DNA of 64,000 nt from Gigaspora margarita (GCA_009809945.1 WTPW01002412.1:27366-91365); one strand, 5' to 3'; counted from the stretch's first letter, positions 10,513 to 22,730 are shown. Notes: generated by a model not told the origin, from the sequence alone. A program made the numbers and translations.

Positions 10513-10616
10513 AAACATAATCTAGTTATCCAAATCAAATAATTTTAGTACTATTTAAATCCTCTTCTCGAGACGATTTGAATAGTACCAAACTCATCCA
10601 ATTTGAACCTCTGGAT
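10513..10616. repeat. KpnI palindrome P1-h
   Basis: Degenerate member in which GGTACC has become AGTACT or AGTACC, centre CTTCTCGAGACGATTTG, flanked by CATCCAATTTGAACCTCTGG. Confidence 0.7.
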
Positions 10617-10685
10617 CAAGTTTTAGACAAATTTTTATAAAAAAATTATATTATATTTTTTTGACTCTCCTACTTATTGGCATAT

Positions 10686-11100
10686 CTGCGGATTTTTAGA
10701 ATTTATTATTAAAATTCTAAAAATCTTTAACAGTAAATAACTTTTGTTTCACTAGTTCATTTTTGATGAAACAACCACCAAAATGATCACATTGATGAGC
10801 CGATTCTAATGAGCCCAAAATTGTTAAAATCCAATTACTGGATTCAGAGATTGTTAACGATTTGTATCATTTCAGATGTTTAAAGATTAAAAAAAACCAA
10901 TTCTTAAATGCCTGAAGTAATACAAATTGTTAATGATTTCTGGATCTAGTGATTGGATTTTAACAATTTTGGGTTCATTAAAATCATCTCATTGATATAA
11001 TCATTTTGGTAGTTGTTTCATAAAAAATGAACTAGTGAAACAAAAGTTATTTGCTATTAAAGATTTTTAGAATTTTTAATAGTAAATTCCAAAAATCTGC
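10686..11100. repeat. Long interrupted palindrome
   Basis: Arms of about 190 bp run inward from GGATTTTTAGAATTT-type ends, through GTTTCACTAGTTCATTTTT and AACAATTTTGGG/CCCAAAATTGTT, to a centre near 10890. Overall identity between arms is high by eye. Confidence 0.75.
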
Positions 11101-11162
11101 AAATAAGAAAAAACATTATATTTTGAAAAACCCCAAATATAATTTTATTTATGGATGCACTC

Positions 11163-11489
11163 TAACCTGTATCTCTGCCCTTGTTGACAAACAACAAATA
11201 TTACCTCCAAGTCTTTGCCACAACCAAATATCTTGTAATTTTAAATAGCTTGGAATGCTAGTATCTTCTGATAATACCAATTTGTATTTAAGTCATAGAG
11301 TTAAACTTTTTAACCATATCATGATAAAAAATATGAATTATTTAATTTTTTGACTTTTTAATTTCTACTAAAAATTTCCAAAGATTCTCTATTTAATACT
11401 AGTATTAGGAAATTTTTTAAACAGATATTGATCAATATATAACAGTTAATCATTTTATATCAATGAAAAATAGCGATATATATCAATTA
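11163..11489. other. AT-rich spacer
   Basis: No gene, RNA or clear repeat is recognised between the hairpin complex and the next Tc1-like element. Confidence 0.35.
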
Positions 11490-13376
11490 CAGTGCCCGCT
11501 ATAAGTATCCAACCCATAGTAACTTCCCAGAGTTAAGTTGTAATGCCTTAAAACTTTTGGTGCATAAAGAGTGTCACAGATGTAGATCATCCATATTTTT
11601 TTTTGTGACTGATAAACTTCTATATCAGAATATCACATGTCTTAAAGTTCATGCGTTTTTACATATGATAATTACCCCTAAATTTTTAAATAAAAATATC
11701 TTCACATCGACATGATCAATTTTAATGTTTAATAGCTCTTTTTAATTCTATATTTATGTAGAATTAAAAAGCACCATCAAACATTAAAATTGATTATATC
11801 GATGCGAAGATATTTTCATTTGAAATTTAGTTAATTATTGACATTGGGAAGGTGTTGAAACAAAATTTTTTAAAAAACTTAAAATGCATATATTTTGACA
11901 ACCATGTGATCAATTTTAATGTTTATGGGCTCTTTTGAATTCTACATGCATGTAGAATTCAAAAAAGCCTTTAAATATTAAAAATTAATCACATCATTGT
12001 CAAAATATTTTTGTTTAAATTTTGTCTGAATTAAATAATTATTTAATTTTTTCTTAAATTTTCAGCCATGATATTTTGAAACTGCCTAACCCATATGGTG
12101 CATGTAGCCTAGAACCAGAGTCATGTGACCTAAATCTATATATAACTTAAAATTGGTTATAATTAATGAATATATATATACATGTAAAAAAATCTTTTTG
12201 TAAATTAATACTATAGAACTAGAACATGTTAGTTTTAATTTTATTTACTTTTAAATATAAAGCAGTTTGATATCTGTACCAAAATTTGGCCACTATATTT
12301 AATATAATAATTTGTCAAATTTGGCCACTATATTTAATAGTAACTTGTCAAACATGTATGCACATTACAATAAATTGCACCTCTAGTCCTCTAGTTTCTA
12401 GTTATCCACATATAATCATTTGAATTAAAGCTGATATTTGGTATTACTTGATAGTCCTGATATTAATTTCGGAAATTTTAGGAAAACTATGCTCGTCTTT
12501 TGTGTTCAATGACTTTCTGCTCGGAAATATTCGGGTACAATATGTGTTCGTCTTTGACCCAAAAATAAGCTACCCCACGATCGACAATAGTCACTACATA
12601 GTAAAGTCCAAATTATACTATGTTAAATGATTATGATCGCTTAAGTAAACTTGTTTGGAAGATCAAAATACACATATTCTGAAAATTTCATATAAATGGG
12701 AGAACTTTTTATTATTTGACTTTTAATTTTTACGTTCGACGAAAAAATTAAAATTTGTTAAAAAATATATTCGGGGAATGTAAAAATTAAAAGTTAAATA
12801 ATAAAAACTTCTTTAATTTGTATGAAAATTTCAGAGAATATGTATTTTTATCTTCTGAACATATTTACTTAAGCACTTATAATCGATTTACATAGTAAAA
12901 TTTAAACTTTACTATGTAGCGACTACTTGCGAATTTTCCTAGTTTGTATATCGGATATTTTCGGAAATGCATGCTCGTATTTTATGTTTAACGAAGTTCT
13001 ATTCGGAAATATTCGGACCCTCCAAAATTGGCCACCTTAGTCACGTGACACCGATTCTAGGGTACATGCACCATATCAATATTTGAGGCCTCTTTGAATT
13101 CTACAAGACCATAGAAGTCAAAAGAGCCCTTAAACATTGAGATTAACTGCATTGTTGTCAGAAAATTTATATTAATTTAAAAAAAAAGTGGGTTATGATG
13201 TATGTTTGTGATGAGTATGTCAATTTTTGTTATAGGTACCCAACACGGATGTTTTATCATCTACAAAAAGTATGGATGATCAGTTTTTATGCTATACTTT
13301 TGCTAGAAAAAATTTCAAATCACTTCAAATCCTCTATAGAAAGTTACCGGAGGTTGAATACTTACAGCGGGTACTG
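11490..13376. mobile_element. Tc1/mariner-like element with CAGTGCCCGC ends
   Basis: Ends CAGTGCCCGCTATAAGTATC and (complement) CAGTACCCGCTGTAAGTATT, both flanked by TA, the Tc1/mariner target duplication. Similarity extends through CAACC and GTAACTT, so the TIR is about 40 bp. The interior holds two palindromes (11690-11830 and 11890-12010) sharing GATCAATTTTAATGTTTA, and a nested element at 12096-13073. No transposase frame survives, so it is non-autonomous. Confidence 0.85.
12096..13073. mobile_element. Nested TA-flanked element with TGGTGCATG ends
   Basis: Ends TGGTGCATGTAGCCTAGAAC and (complement) TGGTGCATGTACCCTAGAAT, each beside TA. It carries a still more internal copy of the AATAAGCTACC-family body (GCTTAAGTAAACTTGTTTGG, ATAGTAAAGTC; about 12555-12935). 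It inserted into the 11490-13376 element. Confidence 0.72.
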
Positions 13377-14207
13377 TAACTGATTAAAAAATCGATATAC
13401 CGTAAATTGCTAAAAATAAGCACCCCTAAAATAAGCACCCCTGTAATAATTAATAATATCTAAAAATAAGCACCCCTAACTAAAATTAGCTATGTATGAT
13501 CTATATACTATAACTTAATATTATTAATAAATCAAATCTTAAAACCTTTGTACAACCTACTTGGACTAATTTTTTCGAAATAGTTTGATTATATTTGAAA
13601 TTAATCTACAAGTTCTGTATTACAAGTTCAAATTATATCTTTTGTTTATAATTAGATCTTTCATTTTTTTTTCTTTCTTATTTTTATTTTTTTAATTTTT
13701 TTTTTATTTTGGCACTTTACAAAAACACCAACATAACTTCTCTGCTACTTTGCAAAAAAACCAACAACTTTTTAGCACTTTGCAGGAACACCAATTTGAC
13801 TTTGCAAGCCAACTCAGACTTCTGATACTTTGCAAGAACACACAACTGATTTAGTTAAGTGCAAGTTTTTGCAAGTTTTTGCAAAATTTTACTTAATTTA
13901 TTTTTTTATTTAACTTATTTTATTCTGGCACTTTGTGAGAACACTTTGCAAGAAAAACAACCCAGACTTTTTTGGCATTTTCAGACATTAATCTGGCTTT
14001 TGGCAATTTCTGAATTTGCAAGAATATAAACTCTTGCTCAGAAAAATAGAATTTTGTAGGTTTCTTTATTTTTTTTATTCAGTTTGCTTATATTTTTTTT
14101 ATTTATTTTTTTTTACTTATTTTTTAATTTTTATTTTATTATTTATTTCTAACTTCTTTAGCGAAATAACATGTTCTTGCACATTATTTTATGCACTTTA
14201 CAAGAAC

Positions 14208-16121
14208 AGAACCCAGATATCTAGTATAAAGATCATACTTGAAATTTTTTAGCAAAAATATCTAAAATTTGAAAAGCAAAAAACTGTTTTTGGCAATTAT
14301 CTTGGCATCCAGTGGTCCAATTTGAATGGCTTTTTTTAAAATGAAGCTCTCAGTGAGAGGACCCCAGACATCTCTGATATATGTCATATTTTTTTTAGCA
14401 AATTGTAAAAAATTTGGTCTAAGGTCCAAATTTAAGTTTTAGCAAATTGAGATTAATTTTAAAAAAGGTTATATAAAGCATTTTGTCAAATTATAGCAAT
14501 TTTATGCATATTATATTTTATTTTTAGCAAATTACCTACATTTTGCAAGAATTATACCCAAAAATAAACTATCTCATTTTTTTGTACTACTATAATTTTT
14601 AAAAATTTAAGATGCTTAATTTTGAATTTTTTTGATCAAAAAATCTAAAATTAAGCATCTTCTCTTAAATTTTCAAGAAATATAAAAGTAAATATGCTAG
14701 AATAATGTATTTTTATGTGCTGAACAAGTTTTCTTAGAGCACTTTTTTTAGAATCAATTAGTAAAATTTTGTGAATCATAGAATTTTTTAGTATTTTTAT
14801 TAATAAAATTATATAAAATATTATAATTCACAAAATTTTACTAATTGATTCTAANAAAACTTGTTTAGCACATAAAAATACATTATTCCAGTATATTTAC
14901 TTTTATATTTCTTGAAAATTTAAGAGAAGATGCTTAATTTTGGATTTTTTGATCAAAAAATCCAAAATGAAGCATCTTCTCTTAAATTTTCAAGAAATAT
15001 AAAAGTAAATATGCTGGAATAATGTATTTTTATATACTAAACAAAGTTTTTTTAGAGCAATTTTTAAAATAAATTATTAAAATTTTGTGAATTATAGAAT
15101 TTTTTAGTATTCTTATTAATAAAATTATATAAAATATTTAATTCACAAAATTTTACTAATTGATTCTAACATTGTGCTCTAAGAAAACTTGTTCAGCACA
15201 TAAAAATATATTATTTCAGCATATTTACTTTGCATTTTCTCTTAAATTTTCAAGAATATAAAAGTAAATATGCCGAAATAATGTATTTTTATGTGCTGAA
15301 CACGTTTTTTTAGAGTACAATGTTAGAATCAATTAGTAAAATTTTTGTGAATTATAATATTTTATATAATTTTATTAATAAGAATACTAAAAATTCTATG
15401 ATTTACAAAATTTTACTAATTGATTCTAACAAAGTGCTCTAAGAAATCTTGTTCAGCACATAAAAATACATTATTTAGACATATTTACTTTTATATTTCT
15501 TAAAAATTTAAGAGAAGATGCTTCATTTTGGATTTTTTGATCAAAAAATTCAAAATTAAGCATCTTTTCTTAAATTTTTAAGAAATATAAAATTAAATAT
15601 GCTAAAATAATGTATTTTTATGTGCTAAACAAGTTTTTTAGAGCACAATATTAGAATCAATTAGTAAAATTTTGAGAATTATAATATTTTATATAATTTT
15701 ATTAATAAAAATACAAAGAATTCTATTATTCTCAAAATTTTACTAATTGATTCTAACAAAGTGCTCTAAGAAAATTTGTTCAACAATCAAAAAATACATA
15801 TATTATTTTGATTTATAAAAATAGATATGATAATTTAGTTTTTAGCAAATTACTATAAAATTTATATGTAATAATCTAACATTTAGCAAATTTACTTGAT
15901 TTTAGGGTAGCAAAAATGCCTAAATTCATACAAATTAGTTATGACCTCTATGAGAGATGCTCAGGTCCTTCAGTGAGGCACATTTAACAAAAAAAAGTTT
16001 ATTCAATTCTGATCACTAGATTAGAAGTTATTAAAATAAATAGATTTTGTCGTTTTTAGCAAATTAGGTCAAAATTGGCCAAAATCTAGTTATGACCTAT
16101 ATGAGAGATGTCTGGGGTTCT
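14208..16121. mobile_element. 8-bp-TSD MITE split by a second insertion
   Basis: Ends AGAACCCAGATATCTAGTAT and (complement) AGAACCCCAGACATCTCTCA, with a perfect 8-bp duplication ACAAGAAC at 14200-14207 and 16122-16129. Without the nested 14358-15969 element it would be about 300 bp and matches 9686-9979 along its length. Confidence 0.9.
14358..15969. mobile_element. 1.6 kb 8-bp-TSD element with alternating hairpins
   Basis: Ends AGGACCCCAGACATCTCTGA and (complement) AGGACCTGAGCATCTCTCAT, with a perfect 8-bp duplication TCAGTGAG at 14350-14357 and 15970-15977. It is the full-length sister of 6508-8031. The interior alternates two palindromes. One is centred on TTTTTTGATCAAAAAA (near 14640, 14955, 15545). 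The other is built on TTTTACTAATTGATTCTAA and TTATATAAAATATTATAA (near 14800, 15110, 15370, 15700). No protein is encoded. Confidence 0.9.
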
Positions 16122-16259
16122 ACAAGAACTCTAATACTAACTTCTTCTGCACTTTGCAAGAACAAACTAGATTTCTCTAGCAATTTGCAAGAACACCAAC
16201 ATTTCTAAAAAATAGTTTTTTTATTTTTTTACTTCTCTACTATTTTTAGAAAGTACTGG

Positions 16260-16528
16260 CAGTGTTGTACATTTTTGCTGTCCTAGCATGTCCCAACGTC
16301 CCAACGTGCTAGCGTCCCAAGTGTCCCAACTATGTCCCAAGTCTTAATAATTAATAAATTAATTTAAAAAAATACATAATTATATATTTTTTTAGGTGCT
16401 AAACACATTTCTGAAAAAATTAAATTAGATTATCTTAATAAAATTTTAAGTAATTTCAATTTAAAAAATTGTTCCAAAATGTCCCAAAATGTCCCAGCTC
16501 ATGTCCCAACTGCCTATGTACAACACTG
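16260..16528. mobile_element. 269 bp hAT-type MITE, CAGTGTTGTAC ends
   Basis: Ends CAGTGTTGTACATTTTTGCT and (complement) CAGTGTTGTACATAGGCAGT, with a perfect 8-bp duplication AGTACTGG at 16252-16259 and 16529-16536. Subterminal repeats of GTCCCAA occur at both ends. The same ends and inner flanks bound the 2.6 kb element at 60837-63454. Confidence 0.92.
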
Positions 16529-17196
16529 AGTACTGGTATTTAGAAAAAAGAGCATAATGAAGCATGTAAGGCTAGTTTTTTTTATAGGATTATATGCGAC
16601 AAAGTGTGAAAGTAATAACAATATTGTAATTTTTCGGGTTTGTTTTTATTTTTTTATTTTCTGTTTCATTTTTTTTGGGTTTATTTTTTTCGTAAAAAAT
16701 ATATAATAATATATAATAAAATATATAATATTGATTAAAAATATTTAAAATATAATGTATAATAATAAATAAAAAAATAAAAAATTTTATATTAAATTGC
16801 AAAATCTCACGAAAATCTGTGAAAACATTCAAAAATTTGCAAAGCATGATTATGTAAATATGTATATCTTTTAAAAATGTTTAAAATATAATGTATAGTA
16901 ATAAATAAAAAAAATAAAAAATTTTATATTAAATTGCGAAATTTTAAGAAAACCTGTAAATCGTTCAAAAATTTGCAAAAGCATATTATGTAAATATGTA
17001 TATCTTTTATTTATTTTTTTAAAAAATTTTAAAATTTTGCGAAATATTGCGAAATATTGCAATAATATGCTCCTGCCACCCTTTGGTTAAAAACATATGT
17101 GATCAGAAATTTTTAATGAAGATCATTCAAAATATTTATCTGAAAATAAGCACACCCTACATATTGGAAAATGTGCTTATTTTCAGCTATTTACAG

Positions 17197-18462
17197 TATT
17201 TGAAAATGTATTTCATTTATTTATTTTTTTAAAAATTTTGAAATTTTATAGAATACTGTGAAAAATTGCAATAATACACGAAATATTATTATCTGTGACC
17301 CCAGAAAGAATAATTAGGTATAAAGTTGCATTTTTTTATTTGTTCTATTTCACAATATTTCATTCAAAAAATTGTGCAATTTTCACAATTTAGCACGTCA
17401 ATCACAATTCTTTCAAAAAATTTTGGCATACATTTTCTTTCAAAAGATTTTGTATATTTATTTTGCTGATATAATGCCTAGCCCAACCCAGCTCATTCTG
17501 AACCTTATCAATAAGATACCAAGAAATAGATTGATACTAGTAATATAACAGTAACATACTAGAACATTCTGTATTTTATCCTTAGAACTATTTGAATTAA
17601 GAATAACATACTAGAATGTTTTAATATATTACTATATATTACTGATATCAATTTACCTTCTAGTATCTTACTGATATGCTACTGATATACTACTAATATG
17701 CTACCAATATGCTACCAATATGCTACTGATATGCTACCAATATGCTACCAATATGCAATAGGTATTTGGCAGAATCCTAAGTATATATCAGAAGACTTGT
17801 TTTTCATATGTACCTAGTATTTATTAATTTAATCTCTATTGTATATTTCTTAAAACAATATTGTAGTTTATATAAAAATGACAACTTTTATTATTACAAC
17901 TTTAGTAGTTTTTTTGTAAAAATTAAACTTGTATTAGAAGTAAAAAATTTTTTTATAAACAAAATTATATAAAATTGAAAAAATTTAAACAAAAATTTTA
18001 TAGTGAAGTTCCAAAACAAAAACTTTACATTTTTATTATAACAAAGTTTTTTAATAATTTTAAAGAAGTTTTATAAGAAAGTTAATAAAATAGAACAAAT
18101 ATTATATCTTTTATTTAGAAAATATATAGTTAAATAACTAAAATCAATATTTAAAATTTTATTAAAAAATTTTAATTTTTAAAATCAATACAAGTAAATT
18201 TGTTTGAATTACAAATTAAATAGAAATATAATAAAAAAATTATTGAATTATATTTGTTTTTTAAATATTAATTTGGATTTTTTGTATAATTTGTTTAATA
18301 GTACAGTACTTATAAGATAATCTATTATAAATTTATTAGGATTTATAAATAAGCTTTACTTCTTAATAAATTATTTAATTATATAATATAATTAAAATAT
18401 TCAAGGTTAATTTTTTATAAGTGTTATATTATATTATTTAATTTATTAAAAAAAATATTATA
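17197..18462. other. AT-rich spacer with 11-bp minisatellite
   Basis: Gene-free. It holds an 11-bp tandem repeat, TGCTACCAATA and variants, about eight units at 17668-17757, downstream of shorter TACTAGAACATTCT words (17540-17620). The remainder is A/T-rich with no conserved frame. Confidence 0.6.
17668..17757. repeat. 11-bp minisatellite
   Basis: About eight head-to-tail units of TGCTACCAATA, TGCTACTGATA or TACTACTAATA. Confidence 0.88.
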
Positions 18463-19934
18463 AGGCCATACAAATTAAATCTTTTTGTTCTCATAACATA
18501 TATTTATATTTCAATCTGCCAACCCGGATTTTTATTTAAAAATTTTATGAAAATTTAAACAAAATTTATTATACCGGCATAAATTATTTTATATATTGTT
18601 CTTTAATTGCATGTTCTTAAAGTTCGGTCCAAGTATATATGTTGTACGTTGGAATAGAATCTTGGTAGATTTAGAATCATATAAGTTGATTCTAAATACA
18701 CTTATATTGATTAAATTATTTAATCAGCAGCTATTATATTTATATATATCATTTCTCAACTTATATCAATTATTAATTGACTAATGTCATTAATAAAATT
18801 ATAAAATTAATGTTCATTTTTCTTTATAATCTTGATTTTATTTAACAATTTAAAGCATTTTATTTATTAAGAAAAGAGTTTTTAGAACTACTTAACGAAC
18901 GTAATAATTTATTCACTGCAAAGAAAATATGTTATAAAATTATTTAACGGACGTAATAATTTATTTAGTGAACTCTTTTTCTTTTTTTTTTTTACGTTAA
19001 TGAAATTTTTTGCTTATATAAATAAATAATAAATTTTTAGCAGGAAAATTGAAATCAAAGACAGTATAAAGAAGTCATTATTTTGTTAATAATATAAATA
19101 TGACTTATCGATATGAGGGTTTTTACTAATTTTTTATGAACAAAAAGTTGTTCATGATTATAATGATAATTTTTGATTGTTTTTTTTTTTTTATGAACCT
19201 GAATTTTATAAATATAATACAATAAATTTGATATCTAAATGTATTATTATTGCAAACGCGATTACCGAGGCCATTTTACTTTTACTTTTATTCTTGCTAC
19301 ATTAAAAGAAGATAATTATTACAATTTTTTTTTACCTTTTTTCAGGTTTTTTCATGACCGTCATGCTCATTCAGCCTGGTGGGTAGCACAGATTATTTCG
19401 TAAAATTTTCGACATAACAAACTTGTATCCCCAAGTTATTCCTATCTTGTTTAGGCATGTGGTTACGCTAATACAAAGAAATTAAAGGTATTAGCTTGAA
19501 TTTCGGGACACTGAAGATCGATAAAGGTCGATTGAATATAATGACAATGAAAAATATCAATGCTGATTATTGATAATTATTATTATTATCATCATTGATA
19601 AAATGAGCAATTTTATATTGTCGTTATTAATAAATCAATAGTTTATTACATTGCTATGGTCTCATGATTTGCATAACGAATTGACCTGGGTCATTTCAAA
19701 ATTCGTCTTGTGATAATGTAAATTCAAATTCAACATTTTTACCTCTGTTATCTCGAAGTAACACAAATATCAAATCCGGTATGCTCATATACATACAATG
19801 ACAGCATGTGCAAGGTTTTGTTTACGTGTATATAAATATGGTTGATTCTGATTGGTTAATTCTTATTAAGCTTCAAAAGTAAAAGTTTCTGTTTGTTGAC
19901 CCGGCCGAACCAAAAATATCAGTTTGTATGGCCT
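18463..19934. mobile_element. 1.5 kb element with AGGCCATACAAA ends
   Basis: A perfect 12-bp inverted terminus, AGGCCATACAAA, at both ends, with weaker similarity beyond. The flanks AATATTATA and AATATAAAA could be a decayed 9-bp duplication (MULE-like), but in AT-rich DNA this is not decisive. Inside, a direct duplication around AACGAACGTAATAATTTATT (18893-18915, 18947-18975) is seen. No transposase frame. Confidence 0.6.
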
Positions 19935-20542
19935 AATATAAAAAAAAGAAAAATATTATATTCATAACACTGTGTTATATTCATAACGCTGTGTTATATA
20001 TAACACCTATGAGAGGAACAATTTTTGTTAGTAACACAACAGGGGTTACCTAGTAAAGTTTTGATTTAGAGAATTTTTTAATATAGGGTGTTTATAAATA
20101 TAATTTTCCTTTTTGTAAATATGTATAATAATTAAGTAATTATATTATTTTTAAATTTTATTTAATTAATATTAAATTAATCATGAATTTATTTATTTAA
20201 TATTTTTAGATTTTTTTGATAATAGCTATATTATAGTTATTTGTATTAGATAAAGTTATAGTTTCAATTGAAATACATACAACTAGGAAGAGTATTTAAC
20301 ATATATCTTTAAATATTGTCAGGTTCATTAAAATAGTAGATATTAGAATTTTATTAATAATTTATTTAACTAGTATTATATTAATAACAATTTATTAAAA
20401 TTATAACTAACAAATATTAAATTTAATATCAACTAATTAAATTATTAAATATTTTTATATTTAATATTAAATATAATATCAACTAATTAAATTTTAAATA
20501 TTTATATATTTTTAATATTAAATATAATATTTTTAATTTAGA

Positions 20543-21735
20543 AAATTATATGAAAAACAGCTTGAAAATAATATTAAAGCTGATATGGAAGCATTATTAA
20601 CTGCAACTCTAGAAAAAGTTGAAATTATAATCATAAACTTATAGGTAAATATTTTAAATTAAAATTATATTTAAGAGGTAGTTCGCAGTTAAAGAGTATA
20701 ATCATTACTAAGTACCATAATCAGAACTTCTTATAAATTTTTTATAGTAGTGCAATGCCAATTCATTCAATGAAAAGTTGTTTTTTTTTTTTACTAAGTA
20801 AACATCTTTTTGAATCTTTAATTAAAATTGTGGAACGTGTTATTACGATTCTAATAATAATAATGATAATAAAATCATTAAAATCGGTTGTTAAATCACA
20901 AGATATTAAGATTTTTTTCTTTTTTACTATATAGTTTTCCCTTATTCACAGAAATGCTCGACCATTTCATCACTATATTAAAACTTATAGTAAAATGCCC
21001 GCCGTATTTTATAACTTTAACTGCGGACTACCTTTAAAATAAATTAATAATTTACAATTATAGATTTGATTCAATATTATCAAAAGCCCTATATTATTGC
21101 ATCGCTCAATCCACATTTTTCAAAAATTTCAAATAATTTGTGGTATGCTGCGGAAGCAGCTCATGTCAATGAGAAATCGTGAAGGCAAACAGCTTAAATT
21201 ATTAACAGCAATTTTAAAGTAAATAATTTGTTTAATTTATTAAATATTATTAATTAATAATTATTTTGGAGAACAAAAATTATTGTTGATTTACACAACT
21301 TTAAAAAAAATTGAAATTAAGAAAAATTATAATGTTAGTCCAAGTGGTCATGATAAAAGTAATATTACACGAAAAAAATTAGCAATTAAACGAAATATAT
21401 AGTTAGTATATTTATACATGAATAATTAATTATATATATATATATATTTCAAATTATGTTTATATTATTATTAATAATATTTACTATATATAATATAGAT
21501 TCAGAAATAATCGGCAATTGAAAGGTACAAAACGATAATCTCAATAAAGTACTTCAATAAAAAGTTAAACAAAATGAAGAAATTGATTTAACTAATGATG
21601 AAGTTATTGTAAATAAAGACAATTCTAAAGAAATGACACTATTAGAAAAGTTGGAATATGAAGAACGATTATTATAACTTGAAAAATGGAAAGAAAGATT
21701 AAGAGAATTTCGCAACTTTAATTGAATTAAAGAGC
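20543..21735 (+). pseudogene. Decayed intron-containing gene, unidentified
   Basis: Several coding-like blocks lie in order on the plus strand. They are RKLYEKQLENNIKADMEALL (about 20543-20640), NNLWYAAEAAHVNEKS then a stop (about 21110-21180), KNYNVSPSGHDKSNITRKKL (about 21320-21400) and EEIDLTNDEVIVNKDNSKEM ... LEKLEYEERLL (about 21570-21680). They are separated by AT-rich, intron-like stretches with GT and AG edges (for example GTAAAT after 20642). At least one in-frame stop lies inside a block (TAA about 21676). Charged, coiled-coil-like composition; no family is recognised. It could be a relic of a host gene or of a retroelement-carried gene. Confidence 0.4.
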
Positions 21736-22447
21736 GTTGAGTATGGCTTAGAACACTAGTCAGATGTGATTATCTAATTAGTGTTAGTATTTGCTTTGTT
21801 AATTTGTTTGAAAGAAACAATTATTTTTGCATTATCTATATACAGTTGAAATAGTATTGAGAGGTTATCGGATTTGAAATCATTATAAACTATTAGATTC
21901 ATATAGCAGAAGCGGGCTTAGTAGATTAATTCATTATCAGATTTGACAGGTTATCGGTTTTGACAGGATCGGTTAAAAACTGTAATTGCTTTAATAAGAA
22001 TATAACGATAAAAATTCATTAACATACCTAGTTAAATATATTTATTAACATACATATATACGTATCTTATACAATTTTTATTTTCGTCACCATATGCAAC
22101 ATACAATTTTTTTATTTTTGCTACCATACTCAACTACTTTTGTATTCCAAGCTATTACGTACTAATAATACTAATAACACAATCACACATGCTTTTTCTT
22201 ACATTTAAACTATACAAAGTCAATTCATACTGTTAAAACTTTGCAAAAAAAAAAAAAGTTAAGATTAAAAGATACTGTGGACAAATCTTTTCTAATTAGA
22301 AACATACTGTAATTCTTTTCAAATAATACCCTTGACCTTGTTAAACAATTTGAGAGTCAATTCTTATGCTCAGAAAAGAGAATAGCCGATGAGAATAACT
22401 ATTTTAAAAATTATTTTGATGATCATGGATTTGCATATATTGATATT
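21736..22447. other. AT-rich spacer with one MITE
   Basis: Contains the 140 bp MITE at 21843-21982; otherwise no gene or RNA is visible. Confidence 0.4.
21843..21982. mobile_element. 140 bp TA-flanked MITE
   Basis: Ends CAGTTGAAATAGTATTGAGA and (complement) CAGTTTTTAACCGATCCTGT, both flanked by TA, with a shared subterminal GGTTATCGG. An inverted relative lies at about 34577-34715. Mariner-type by duplication and CAGT start. Confidence 0.65.
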
Positions 22448-22730
22448 AAAGTTAGCGTTAGGGCGAGACCAGTCCGGTCCGATCCTAGATAAAAAGTTGA
22501 TCCTTAAATCACATGAAAACATAATGAAAATACAATAGATCCTGAATTGAATCTATCGAATAAGTCCATCCAATCAAATTAATTTGTATTGTTATAATAA
22601 ATTCAATTCAGGATCCTATAAAAATGTATTGTGTTTTCATGTGATTTAAGGACCGAGTCCTGGCAGATCCTTGTGAGGATCGGTTAGGATTCGACCCAAA
22701 GGACCGATTAACTGTTAATATCCCTAATCG
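22448..22730. mobile_element. Palindromic element with GATCC/GGACCG motifs
   Basis: Two arms (22475-22545 and 22605-22665) match through CTTAAATCACATGAAAACA and ATCCTGAATTGAAT around a loop near 22575. The outer sequence contains GGTCCGATCCT and GGACCGATTAACTG, bracketed by TTAGGG and CCCTAA. The target duplication is uncertain. Confidence 0.55.

Larger units (their letters stand above)
9463..11162. mobile_element. Nested KpnI-hairpin element complex
   Basis: Four related ends of the type GAGCATCTATAAATAATATT occur at 9463 (variant), 9611, 10440 (inverted) and 11162 (inverted), so two TIR elements overlap or one element has duplicated ends. Inside are four KpnI palindromes, a roughly 415 bp palindrome (10686-11100) and an inserted 294 bp element with 8-bp-type ends. 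The palindrome arms (ACCACCAAAATGATC, AATCCAATTACTGGATC) resemble the arms of the 3134-6037 element, which links the two families. No coding capacity. Confidence 0.68.
13400..17196. mobile_element. Composite TA-flanked element, AATAAGCACC ends
   Basis: Ends CCGTAAATTGCTAAAAATAA and (complement) CTGTAAATAGCTGAAAATAA, both beside TA. The ends are related to the AATAAGCTACC family at 57.3 and 59.8 kb. The interior is low-complexity T-rich DNA with GCAAGTTTTTGC words plus three later insertions (14208-16121, 14358-15969, 16260-16528). It could instead be two solo ends of independent elements that happen to bracket the interval. Confidence 0.6.

Noticed and set aside
12448-12630. 60-codon plus-strand frame with ordinary composition
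   Set aside because: It crosses the arm of an AATAAGCTACC-family copy nested in a Tc1-like element; the sister copies do not keep the frame.
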